Positions 11,501-22,626 of a stretch of DNA of 64,000 nt are shown here, piece after piece; within the stretch, counting starts at the first letter, position 1; every line of letters starts with the position of its first letter. Source of the DNA: Oenanthe sinensis. Its lineage: Eukaryota > Streptophyta > Magnoliopsida > Apiales > Apiaceae. The position numbers were made by a program, and so were the translations under genes. Under the pieces are notes generated by a model. That model searched no databases, was not told the DNA's origin, and worked only from the letters and a program-made list of their open reading frames with translations. Location of the stretch: the NCBI GenBank assembly GCA_028671895.1, contig CM053806.1, positions 26,191,001 through 26,255,000 on the forward strand, read 5' to 3'.

Positions 11501-13372
11501 TTTGATCAACAGGTTCTTGTGTGTTTGGCCATATAGAGATTGCTATCTCACTTTGAGAGATAGGTTCTTGTGGATCCTGGCCAAAAGTGACAGACTTCAT
11601 CTTTCTTCTTGAAAAATATTTTAAACTTGGAGAGGCAGATGATGTAGACTTCTTTTCTTCCATCTTTTTTCTTACTTGTTCTGCCAACTCCCTAACTCTT
11701 TCATAAGAAATCTCCTTGATAATTTGCTTAGGTGAGTTTGTAGGAGAATAAGAGATTGCTACAGGAACAGCTTCCTCTGGAGTGACATATGGCTCATCTT
11801 TCAAATAATTGTGTTGTCGCTCATGTTCTGCCTTGAGCCAAAGATCATTTAGATTCCCCAAATTTTTCCAGCAGACTGTCTTGTCAACAGTAGCCCCCAT
11901 CTAATACGTTCATGATTATAATAGGCAACATTTGTCCACCAATCAGCTTTTTACTTGACATACCGAAGAATCATGTTCTCAATTAGAACTGGTAATCCAG
12001 GTTCCTTCCGAGGAATATTTGCATTCCAGCAACGCTATGCTTCAACAGAATTCGTCAAGACATCAGAGTTTGGCTCAGAATTTAGAATTTCTTCAGAGTT
12101 TAACCCTTCAGATATCGGCTGATCAGAGATTAGAACATCAGAATTTATTGCTGCATCAGAGTTTAGTCCTTTAGTGTTTATAGCCTCAGAGTTTATAGCC
12201 TTGACTAATCTTCTCCTCTTCTTCTTCACTTAAGGCATTGGATTTACTGTGAATGGCTTCATAAAAGGTGCAGAAGGTATCTCAGAAGCCTGTTCAATAG
12301 TCTTTCTCTTGGCAAAAACCAACCCTTCATCAGAATCAGAATCTTCATCAATTAATTTTCTCCTTTTAGGAGAAGATTCTTTCACTGCCTTCCCCTTCCT
12401 TTTGCTGGTGCCCTATTGAGAGGTTTGTTTTATAGCTACAACCTTTTGAGAGACTGTAGAGTTTGGAAAAAGTGTTTGGGTGTCAGTGTTTGGAGGGTGG
12501 CCTGTGTTTGAATCAGAGGGTGCTAAACTCTAATTCATAGCCATAGAGAGAAAATCCCTTCCATACATGGTAGACATTCTCTGATTTAAAAGAAGCCTGA
12601 CCCATGTGGGATAAAAGAGAGGAGAAAGAGTACTTTTCTTAGCATCCTTCCTGGCTAGGTCCGCAAAAATTCTTTTATTCATACTAAAACTAGCTAAACT
12701 CTTATCATCCTCAAAATTTACATTAGGCAACAAATAATTAGAAATTAACTGAAGAAATCTAACAAAATATACAGTGTGAACATCATCATCAATTTTGTTA
12801 GCTAGGTTCCTAATAATTAAACAAGGAAAATTGAAATTGAGATTATGGGTCAGAGAATACCCAATCTGTTGTGCCAGTTGAGGGATTGCATCAAAATTCA
12901 TGCACTTTCCTGTGAAGGCCCTTGTTATGCAATCGAAGAAGAAACTCCATTCTCCTCAAAGATTGGGTCTTTTCAGGCTCCCCAACTTTGATAGGCTTCC
13001 TCCATAGCCTATAGAACTGAAAAAGTCTTTGATTTGATCATCTCCCACAATATCATCATACTCATCCATTTCCGGGAGATGAAGGGCTTGTCGAACAACA
13101 GTAGGTGTTATCATGTGCTTGCCATTGCAGTTGAATGTAATGATTGGTTCTTCATCATCACATGCATTGTTAAACTTGGCAGTCGACCATATCCTTATCA
13201 AGGATTGAGCAGAAAAGTTTAAAGGTTCCTGTAATGCATAACCAATGTAACTTTGTCATAAAAAATCTTGAATAACATGAAAATCTTCAGGTACATCAGA
13301 TTTGTTTAACAGAGCAATATAGTTGGTGGCTGCAAAGGTGTAGGTTTCGAAGGTTTATCCTTTTGATGCCAT
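8553..13372 (-). pseudogene. A1 third ORF (post-pol), decayed
   Basis: Homologous to the single-frame third ORFs of A2 (22627-26502) and C. Function unknown. It starts at ATG 13372 (MASKG) and ends at TGA 8553, with stops soon after the start and further stops and frameshifts downstream. The N-terminal third has the FNNA-CDDEEPIITF region and the EW-SFFFDCITRAF phrase. The middle has a basic YERVRELAEQVRKKMEE segment and spaced QEP repeats rich in Ser/Thr. The C-terminal part has an ALEANVDTL coiled-coil-like segment and a conserved tail NPDGMKACCIALDERM...DDFSYRR. About 10725-11249 has no equivalent in A2. No signal peptide or clear membrane segment was seen, so the label envelope-like would be unsupported. 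Confidence 0.75.
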
Positions 13373-13949
13373 TGAAATAATTATAATGTGCAGTTTAGAA
13401 CAGTTAGGGTTTTTTAGAAACTAGGGAAGAAGAGCAAATGAAGAATAATGGATACAGATCAATAACTCAAAAATAATAATTAAAATTAATTTGTGCCTTT
13501 TCATTTTCATGACACATGTAGTGAGACACGTGGCAAAAATTGATTTGAAGAGAAATTTTTAATACAAGTCTCAAAATACGGCAAGTGTTTGTATATCTGA
13601 GTAAGTATATAAACCGTCATTCGTGAGATACACACGCCTTGTTTCAAATCCAGTCAGAGAATGATAATTATGATGTCACAAAAATGAAATATGATGTCAT
13701 AAATATGATCTCAGAGTTTACCACTTAAACAGAGTTTAACAAGTCAGAGTTTTATAAGAGTCAGAGTTTAGAATGAACTTTCAGAGTTTACCACAGACTC
13801 TGACAAAGTTTACCATAAACACTGATAACTTGTGATCAGAGATTAGATGTCGCATTGATCAGAGTTTGCTTCATCAGAGTTTACTTCATCTTCTATCAGA
13901 GTTTATCTCATACTCTGACATATACTCTGATTATCTAAAACTTGCTAAG
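13373..13949 (-). promoter_or_regulatory. A1 pol-to-ORF3 spacer packed with the TCAGAGTTT motif
   Basis: Non-coding between the RNase H stop and the ORF3 ATG. CAGAGTTT occurs eight times exactly between 13712 and 13904, with further near matches. The same motif is clustered in the LTRs. This suggests a shared protein-binding site and possibly an internal promoter for ORF3; that is inference. Confidence 0.5.
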
Positions 13950-16900
13950 TCAAGTTGAGCCACTTGTTACCATCCCTAGTTCAGAAACCAGTCTGTTAAA
14001 TGTTGCTTCAAGCAAAGGTTTAGTGAAAATATCAGTTATTTGTTGATCTGTGGGAACAAAGTGTAATTCAATTGTGCCTTCCATAACATGTTTCCTTATG
14101 AAATGATATCTGATACTGATGTACTTTGTCAGAGAATGTTGAACTGGATTTCCTGTCATTGCAATAGCACTTTGATTATCACAATAAATAGGAATTTTAG
14201 AAAAGTTGAAACCATAATCCAATAGTTGATTTTTCATCTATAAGATCTGTGCACAACAGCTTTGGTAGCTATATATTCAGCCTCTGTTGTTGATGTTGAG
14301 ATTGATTTCTGCTTCTTGCTAAACCATGACACTAGTCTTCCACCCAGAAATTGACAACTACCACTTGTACTTTTTCTGTCAATTTTTCATCCTGCAAAGT
14401 CAGCATCTGAATAACCAATTAATTTAAAATCATACTCTCTAGGATACCATAAGCCAAGATTAATAGTGCCCTTGAGATATCTGAAAAACCTCTTTACAGC
14501 TATCAAATGAGGTCCCCTTGGATCTGCTTGAAATCTAGCACATAGACATGTTGCAAACATGATGTCTGGTCTACTTGCAATCAAATAAAGTAAAGAACCA
14601 ATCATTTCTTTGTCTGCTGTAATGTCAACAGGTTCTCCAGTATTTTGATCAAGCTTTGTTGTAGTAGCCATAGGTGTTGTAGCAGATGCAGAGTCTTGCA
14701 TTTGAAATTTTATGAGTAGATTCTTTATATATTTAGACTGATTGATGAATATGCCTTCCTCAGTCTATTTTACTTGTAAACCTAGAAAATAGCTCAATTC
14801 TCACATCATGCTCATTTGATACTTGGACTGCATTAACTTTGAAAATCTTTCACAGAGCTTCTCATTAGTGGAACCAAATATTATATCATCAACATATATT
14901 TGTACCAATAATAGATCCTTTCCTTGAGTTCTATAAAACAAGGTTTTATCAATTGTACCTCTTGTGAAATCACTTTCAAGTAAGAATAAAGCTAAAGTTT
15001 TATACCAAGGCCTTGGTGCTTACTTTAGTCCATATAAAGCTTTATCCAGTTTGTAGACATGATTTGGATATTTTGGATTGACAAAGCCAGGTGGTTGTTC
15101 AATATAGACTTCTTCTTCAAGTTCACCATTTAAAAATGCAGTTTTAACATCCATCTGGTAGACCTTGAATTTCTTATGTGTAACATAAGCAAGAAAAATT
15201 CTGATTGCTTCAAGTCTGGCTATTGGAGCATATGTTTCATCATAGTCAATGCCTTCCTGTTGAGAATAGCCTTTAGTTACAAGTTTTGCCTTATTTCTTG
15301 TAATGATGACATTAGAATCTGTCTTATTCCTGAATACCCATTTTGTGCCTACAATAGATCTGTACTTTGGCCAGGGTACTAGTGTCCAAACTTCATTTCT
15401 TTCAAACTCATTTAATTCTTCCTGCATTGCAGTAACCCAATCTGCATCTTTCAAAGCACCTTCAACCTTCTTTGGTTCTGTTTGAGAAAGAAAACTATGA
15501 TATAGACATTCATTTTGAGTAGCTTTTCTTGTTTTTACTCCACTTTCCAGATCACCAATAATTAAATCAGTTGGGTGATCATTTGTCCACTTTCTTGGAT
15601 GTGAAAAATTTCTAGAACTAGATGTTCCCCCATAATTTGTGCCTTCATAGAAAGATTCTTATGTAAATGTTGATCATCCCCCTTAATATATGATGTCATC
15701 AGTGTTTGATGTCTCGGAGTTTATATGTTCAGAGTTTGAATTACCAGAGATTGAGATTTCAGAGATTGTAGTCTCAGAGTTTAATGGATCAGAGTTTAAG
15801 GGTTCAGAGTTTGGATTGTTCAGAGTTTGGTCAGATTCTGATATTTCAATACTGTGTTTTGATCTCTAATGTCAGTATTTGAATGATGTTGCTCCTCCTC
15901 AACATGTGCAGAATCTTCAATTTCTATTTCAATCATTTCTGAATCAGAATTTAAAGAATCAGAGTTTACCTCACCAGAGTTTAGTTGAACAGAGTTTGTC
16001 TCATTAGAGTTTGAATTACCATAGTTTATTTTCTGCCGTTCATTCTCAAATCTTAGAGTTTCTTGTGCATCCTTATCATGTAATCCAACTATTTTTCCTT
16101 TATCAAAAAAGACATTAATTGATTCCATGACTGTCCTTGTCCTTAAATTGAATACTTTGAATGCCCTTGAAGAGGTTTTAGAAGTTGTTGCATATCTAAT
16201 AAAAATTCCTTCATCTACTTTAAGTTCAAATTTCTTCAATTGCTCAGGGTGTGTTTTAAGAATAAAACACTTGATTCCAAAGATATGAAAGTACTTAACA
16301 TTGGGCTTTCTTCCCTTCAAAGATTCATATGGAGTCATTCCATGTTTGTTTATTAAAGAACAATTATGAGTGATGCATGCAGTGTTCACAGCTTTTGCCC
16401 AAAAGTAAGTAGGTAGCTTTGCTCCTTCTAGCATTGTTCTGGCAGCTTCTATTAGAATTCTTTTCTTTCTTTCAACTACACCATTTTATTGAGGTGTTCC
16501 AGGTGCTGAGAATTGTTGAATAATACCTTTTGTTGAGCAGAATTCCTCAATTGCAAAATTTTTAAACTCTATTCCGTTGTCACTTCTTAGATTTTTCACC
16601 TTGTGAGTTTATCCATTCTCAATCATTGCTATGTTCAAAAATTATTTCTGCAGTTTCATCTTTTTTATGCAAAAAGTATACCCAAGTAAATCTAGTGAAA
16701 TCATCAACTATCACAAGAGTGTATTTCTTCTTTCCAATGGACATTATGTTGACAGGACCAAATAAATCAAGATGCAATAGGTGAAAAGGTTGACATGAAT
16801 CACAAAGTCCATCAGGATGAAATTGAACTTTGGGAAGACCTCTAACTAGGTCATTTTCACTAATTCATTAATGTTTCCAAAATTCAAGTGACACAGCTTT

Positions 16901-17325
16901 TTGTGCCAATTCCAGCTTTCCAAGGATGATTCTTTTCCAAGTAAACAAGTTAAAGGACCATCAGAATTATCATCCAAGTTAGCTTCAAATAAATCGTTAT
17001 GTCTGTGACCAGTAAGAACTATTTTCCCATTTTTCTTGCTTTTCACTTCACAATGAGTACCATGAAATTCCACAGAATAACCTCTGTCTGTCATTTGACT
17101 CATACTTAGTATATTATATTTGAGTCCTTCAACCAGAACTACATTTTCAATGATGACATTTCCAATCACAATATTGCCATATCCCAATGTTCTTCCTATG
17201 TTGCCATCTCCATAAGATACTACTAGGTTAGCTTTCTCCTCAAACACTGAAAGTAGGGATTTGTTTCCAGTCATATGTGCAAAACATCCACTATCAATCA
17301 CTAGGATGTTTTTCCTATTTCCCTG
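13950..17325 (-). pseudogene. A1 pol: protease, integrase, RT, RNase H (decayed)
   Basis: Reading right to left: an aspartic protease site DSG (about 17300) followed by CFAHMTGNKSLL; a GAG-pre-integrase segment with WHKKLCHLNF; an integrase core ending in the LIEAARTMLEGAKLPTYFW region (16434 leftwards); the RT with WVFRNKTDSN, QMDVKTAFLNGELEEEV and YVDDIIFGS (about 14895); and the RNase H end with CDNQSAIAMTGNPVQHS and FTKPL. Many stops break the frame, for example within the RT near 15015 and 14770. The integrase-RT linker (about 15730-16000) contains eight exact CAGAGTTT motifs, read as Asn-Ser-Asp/Glu repeats. Not functional. Confidence 0.88.
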
Positions 17326-17342
17326 AAATCAGTAAATGCAAC

Positions 17343-17924
17343 TCAATTAGTAGGTTTGGGTCCTTTATTTGAAAACTTGTTAACTTTTGCAGCAGAAGTA
17401 CTTGTATCAGAGTTTGTGTTAACAAAGTTTACCAAAGCAGAGTTTGCATTCACAGAGTTCATACTTTCAGAGTTTACACTTCTTTTATCAGACTTTAACA
17501 CATATATTTGCTTGACAGTATGTTTTGGAGAATTCTTTATTTGAGGTTGTGGTTTATCAAAATTATAATATAAATTTTGATACTCTTTGCATGTATAAAT
17601 AGAATGCCTCATACTACTACAATGAAAACAGGGATTATGTCTAATTTGTTTTATATCCTCAATCTTAGGTTTTTCAAGCTTATTCTTTTTCTTTTGTTTG
17701 CAGTCAACAACAAGATGATTTGAATTACCACAAGTAAAGCATGTTTTCCTAGGAGCATTGGGAATATTCATGTAGTTAGTCTCCTTAGTAATTCATATTT
17801 TATCATTTCTATTTCTTTTAACCTTTTTAGGTTTTCCTTTATTGGTGACTGCCTTCAACTTTTCCTTAAGTTGCTTCTGAAAAAGTAATCATATATTTAC
17901 TATTTTAGGTTCTGACATATTATT
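17343..17924 (-). pseudogene. A1 gag, C-terminal part (severed by A2)
   Basis: Contains two CCHC zinc knuckles, CFTCGNSNHLVVDC and CFHCSSMRHSIYTC, followed by Asn-Ser-rich repeats that carry the family motif in DNA. The rest of gag lies at 33316-34959, beyond the A2 insertion. Gag ends in a frame different from that of pol, as it does in A2 and C. Confidence 0.8.
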
Positions 17925-17929
17925 GTTCT

Positions 17930-18194
17930 TGTTACCCAGATAATCAATCTATTACAGAAGGGGGGTTGAATATAATAGTACCAACTAATCGATGATGAAC
18001 ACAAGTATGTAGAATGGAATACTGTTTTGTATTAATAATGAACTTAAATACAAAACTCTCTCAAGAAATAATGTTCTTAAGAGCTGCTAGGTTACATTAA
18101 TAATGCTTGAAAATATATTTTGGATTATAACCTATCTCTGTGTTTATATACACACAGCTACAAATACAATTACAAATCAGAATGGAAATATAAT
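17930..18194 (-). repeat. A2 3' LTR, first part
   Basis: Starts TGTTACCCAGATAATC and aligns with 32773 onwards. It stops at the duplication ATAAT (18190-18194), where insertion E begins. It holds the LTR TATA box region. Confidence 0.9.
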
Positions 18195-19002
18195 TGTAAC
18201 GACCGGGAAAAATTACGTGTATTTTATAATATATAAATATGTTTCTAATAAAACTTTTAGTGTGTTAGATTTTTTTTAATGCATTTATTTGTGTTAGGAT
18301 TTTTATTAAATAGGAAAATTATCCGATATGTGTTATGTGACTTCTGTGTAGCTTAAAATATTTTATTCTAGATTGCTGTAATTTTTTGTTTCGTTAGAAT
18401 AAGATTATTTTTATTTATGATTATCGGACCTAGCCTCTGCAAGAGACTAGAGACCATGTTTCTGTTACCTTTATTTTTATGGAAATGATAAAATCCTCAA
18501 AATAAATTTATTTTATTATTTTTAGACCATTCATAATTTTAGGGAATTTTGAGATATATATTATAATTATTTGAAAATATATATTTTTTTATTTTATTCC
18601 ATAAAAATAAATTGTTGGACTCTTTATTTTAATTATGGAGTAATTTATCTTTTAATCAAATTAAGCCCCTAGATTTTTCAAAAATATAAATAGATTTTCT
18701 ATTAATAAAATTTTATTACCATTTACTACAAATAGGAAAATATATATATGAAAATTATACTCTAATTCATTTCATATATTCACAGCCGTACAGTCTAGTT
18801 GTTCCCCAGTTGGAATTCATTCCTAACCCTAATTCTTCAATTCTCAATTGAGCCCGAGCCATGAATTTCTCATACAAACTGAACCTAGACACATCAAGAG
18901 CTTTCGATTCATATTAAAATTATCCCTGAATTAGTTCGAAATCTCTGGCTCTTGAAAACCCTTGGTAGTTGGAGGAGGAGAGTTGTAAAATCAGGGGTTG
19001 AA

Positions 19003-20106
19003 ATGGCGTGGTCAAAACTAGTACTAGTTTTGTGGAGTTGTTGTTTACTCGTTACAATAACAACAAGTACTACTAGTTCACACGAAGAAGAAGATTCATA
19101 CATCGACGACCAACTTCACCTCCTCAACTCCAAACTTGCTCGTTTAGAATCAAGGGTTGATGAAACAGCCCACGAATTGAAGCTTAAGGATGACAATATT
19201 CAGCAGCTGGACAAGATGATTCAACAGAAATCAACTAGTGTCATCTCCTTGAAAAAACCAAGTCAATTTACTCCACAAAACAGGCTCTTTAGATGCCAAA
19301 CACAAGCTAGTGGCGACCACTGTACGAGCTGCCGACCTTGACAAACAACTTCACACTCTTAAGACCCAACTAGAAGCACAAACCAAGTGAAAAGCAGCCC
19401 TGGAATCCCGTGCAAACTTAGCTGACAAGAAAAATCCTGGAACTAAACCACAAACTTGAGAATCTCCAAAGAATAAATGATGAACAAAAGAACAGGATTC
19501 TCAAAACTGAGCGTGCTATCCAAGTGGCAGAGGAGGAAATGGTGAAAGCTAAGTTGGATATTGTTGACTTCTCGAAGGAAGTGAGGGAGGTTCATGAATC
19601 ATGGATTCCACCATGGCTTACAGTGCGTCTTGCTAACTCTCAGACATTTATAATCATTTTATGGAATGAGCATGGAAGACCAGCTCTTGAAAAGATGAGC
19701 AAGAAGGCTATTGATCCCTACGTCAAGGAAGTAGAGCAGTTTTCGAGGCCATATGTTAATCTAATTTCAACAACAATGAAACCTCATGTCGATAAGGCAC
19801 AGGTTATCTTCAAGCCCTACTTAAAAGGTTCTCCGAGGATATCGAAAGTTTATAAAGGCTGTTGCTGTATATCACCGCCAGGTTCGTGCTGTAATTCAGG
19901 ACTTCTTACTAAGCCATGAAATTATGAAGGAGGTAGCTACCAAATAGATTGTCTGGTATATGGCCTCTGCTTTAATGACTCTTCCAGTTATCATCATTTT
20001 CAATTTTATATCAGCGATTTTCAGTAAAAAGCCCAGGAAGCGTACTCGTCACTCCCCCTTGAATCACACACGACGAAGGGCTAAACGCGTACATTCGGAG
20101 AAGTGA
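19003..20106 (+). pseudogene. Captured copy of a plant coiled-coil / C-terminal membrane protein gene
   Basis: Similar, from memory, to the plant family annotated as DNA-repair-ATPase-related or myosin-heavy-chain-related (for example Arabidopsis AT2G24420). The cellular role of that family is not well defined. ATG at 19003 gives MAWSKLVLVLWSCC, a signal-peptide-like start. A Leu-rich coiled coil follows (LHLLNSKLARLESRVDET), then the family phrase ESWIPPWLTV (about 19600), a short PYV/PHV repeat zone (KPHVDKAQVIFKPY), a transmembrane segment (ASALMTLPVIIIF, about 19960) and a basic tail ending at 20106. Frameshifts lie near 19270, 19434 and 19830, and stops near 19388 and 19946, so it is not translatable as one protein. 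No introns interrupt the coding part, which suggests an RNA-derived copy. Confidence 0.75.
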
Positions 20107-22248
20107 GAGTGAAAAAGATTACAATGTATAAGATATCAAGTTCAAGGTATGACATATAATCTTATACGATTTCCCAACTTTAAAATGATTCTAAACTAAG
20201 TTGCGGCCATTGTTTACACACCTTTACCTTGAAATTTAGTTAATGATATAACATGTGCTTATTGTTCAATAGGTTTACTTTTGCTCAATGTGTACCTTAC
20301 GGAGAAAGTATATGTCCGTTAACATATAGGTATATCATTAACTAATATTTTAGAGGTTGATATAATTTATAAATGCATAAAGGGGTAGTAGCCTATATTA
20401 ACACGTTAGTTTATTCGTTGACTATCTGTGTTGAGACTTTTCAAAACAATGAAGTGATATTACCTGAACCATTGGACTATCAGCAATTATTATATAATCT
20501 GCTACATTAATACCACCTTCCTTCTCAAACTTAATCAGGCAGAGTCCCAGAGAAAATATCAAGCCCTTTGCAAGTTGTTAATCATTATAACCTTGTTTTT
20601 TTTGATTTCAGCTTTTGCCAGAGTATCAAACTTGGTTATGTTGGATCGGAGGTTTATGTGTCAAAATCTGTTAAAGAGATACCCAACATCTTGCATTACT
20701 GATGAGTTGTAATTTTATGTTAAATTTTGTGGCATGTAAAGTGACATAAATAGTTGAGACTCCCTAATTTATTTATAAATCCGGATTAATATTTTATAAA
20801 ATATTGTAGGGATCCGATAATTATCCGGAATGGATAACAATGATCCACTTTGACTCAAATAATATTTTAGAGTCTACTTTTAATTATTTGATTGTTATTT
20901 AATTTGTGTGTCTTACTTGTTATTTGATTTATGTGTCTATTCGCCTGCTAATTGATACTATTTATTTATTAATTATTATTTGAGATCCGTTATTGTTAAA
21001 CCGCATGGGTAGACACCAGAATCTAAATTAGAATATTCTATTTGTAGATACAAACGAGGTACTAGATAGACAAGTAGAGTAGTCGTCCCATTACCAGCTT
21101 TTAGGCAGCTTCGATACCAGACAAGTATTTCTTCTTTGATCCTCTTAAACACTTTTGTTTTACTGTTTTCATTTATTCGTATCATGATAAATAGTTATTG
21201 TTCAGAACTATTTATGATTCCTGTTTTATTCTGTGCATCAGAGCTACTTGTTATTCGTACTCTGAATATTGAAAGTTGATTATAATAAACACGTCATATC
21301 TGGTGTTATCGTAGTAAATAATGGGGATATGACCTGTATTTAAAACTAAGCATACCTTTATTTATTTGGGGTTGCTCTATTGGATTGGACTTTAGCGTAA
21401 GAGGCCAGTAACAGACCCTGGTCCAGCAGTGTGATATAAATGGCGTAAGAGACTAGTAGTGGGGCTAGTCCAGCATATTTAAGGGGATATGGTAACCATT
21501 CCATCCTCTTATAGGCTAATATTACTTGCCTATGGTACCTAACTGAAATCTAGAATATGTGGTGTGGCATAACTAGTCCTATTACTTTTGAACCTGATCG
21601 GGGGCAATAGTGGTGTGTGTTGGCTATCCAATCCATTGTGCCAGTTTGGCTATTATATATTGATTTTGAGCAGTTGATTCATTTTGATGATATACTGCAT
21701 TGTTTCAGTTTGAGATAAACTGTGATTTATTTTATTGTTCAGTTTTTATAATAAACTGTTTCATATTCCGTTCTCTATACAGATCTCATATCTTGATTTA
21801 ATTTCAATTGTTTATATACTTGCTGAGCATTTCTTTGGCTCACTCTTGCTTTTTACTAAATTCTGCCAGATATCCAGTATGAGTCGCAGCGGTAGCTCTA
21901 GCGGGCATAGAGAGCCTCAGGTGTTAGGGTGGCTCGCTTCTCGGGCTTCCCAGATATTTAGTTGTTTACAGTTTTGCTGTAGATAGAATGTGTAATAAAA
22001 ATGAATTTAGACTTAAAACTTATCTAAACTTGTGGATTTAGTTTCTGGTTTGTAATAAAGTGATTTGGTTTACTTTTAGTATCGACTGCTTGATTTCATA
22101 CTATAACCTGTCAGCGATCCTTAGTTTGGCGGGGTCAATGCGCCTCTGATTTATTATCAGGCCAGTGTGAACCTGGTATATATTATTTTATTATTGTTAT
22201 TGGTTGGTGACCCCCAGATCTGGACCCCGGGATTTGGAGGGCGTCACA
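20107..22248 (+). other. Non-coding remainder of insertion E
   Basis: The first few hundred bases may be captured 3' untranslated sequence. From about 21350 the sequence has repeated phrases such as GCGTAAGAGGCCAGTA / GCGTAAGAGACTAGTA, as seen in long plant LTRs. The small frame at 21735-21986 shows no recognisable domain. I see no gene here. Confidence 0.5.
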
Positions 22249-22253
22249 ATAAT

Positions 22254-22527
22254 AGCTTTAATAAGGTAATTTAGACTTGCACTCGAATTCCTTCTTACTA
22301 TCCAAATCAGACTCTGATTTGTCTGTTTCCTTTTCAGGTAAACTCTGAAGCTAATCTCTGTCGGTTTGTCATTCTCTAATTTGAGCATTCTCTGTTAGAG
22401 TAAACTCTGAATGAGTATTCTCTGATAGAGTAAACTCTGACCGACAACTTCCTTAATCTCTGATAACGTCAACAATGTAAACTCTGACTTATATTCTCTA
22501 ACAGCCATCAGTGTTTGCTTTCTAACA
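22254..22527 (-). repeat. A2 3' LTR, second part
   Basis: Continues the LTR after insertion E, aligning with the part of 32773-33310 from AGCTTTAATAAGG onwards. Ends CTTTCTAACA. Contains the AGAGT-AA-ACTCT palindrome twice (about 22397 and 22427). Confidence 0.9.
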
Positions 22528-22540
22528 ATCTCCCCCAATT
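22528..22540 (-). other. A2 polypurine tract
   Basis: Minus-strand AATTGGGGGAGAT directly next to the LTR end, the expected plus-strand primer. The A3 fragment has the same tract before its LTR at 37034. Confidence 0.85.
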
Positions 22541-22626
22541 TATGCTTTAAGAAATAAAACATAAATTTCACTTATGATGTCAGAAATCCAAGACAAATGC
22601 ATCAGAGTTTGTTTATCATTTTTAAC

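Larger units (their letters stand above)
18195..22248 (+). mobile_element. Insertion E: TG...CA-bounded element carrying a host gene copy
   Basis: A 4054-bp insertion in the A2 LTR, flanked by the exact duplication ATAAT (18190-18194 and 22249-22253). It begins TGTAACGACC and ends GGGCGTCACA; the last ten bases, inverted, match the first ten at eight positions. TG...CA ends and a 5-bp duplication indicate integrase-type insertion of LTR-derived DNA. I could not find two long direct LTRs inside, no gag or pol was recognised, and no polypurine tract was placed. It may be a solo long LTR or a non-autonomous LTR element with captured sequence. A host-like gene copy lies at 19003-20106. Orientation is assigned from that copy only. 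Confidence 0.8.

Noticed and set aside
13712..13904. Regularly recurring TCAGAGTTT resembling a CRISPR-like or satellite array
   Set aside because: The repeat unit is only 8-10 bases, spacing is irregular, and the setting is a plant retrotransposon. It is a motif cluster, not a CRISPR or satellite.
20107..20700. A possible retained intron (about 20145-20612, GTATG...TTTCAG) after the captured gene's stop
   Set aside because: The boundary sequences are suggestive, but with no parental gene to compare, the match could be chance. If real it would weaken the processed-copy interpretation.
21735..21986. Small plus-strand frame in insertion E
   Set aside because: It lies in LTR-like non-coding sequence and has no similarity that I recognise.
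18195..22248. Insertion E as a Helitron or Mutator-type gene-capture element
   Set aside because: Helitrons leave no target duplication and Mutator-like elements usually give 9 bp. The exact 5-bp duplication and TG...CA ends fit LTR-derived DNA better.
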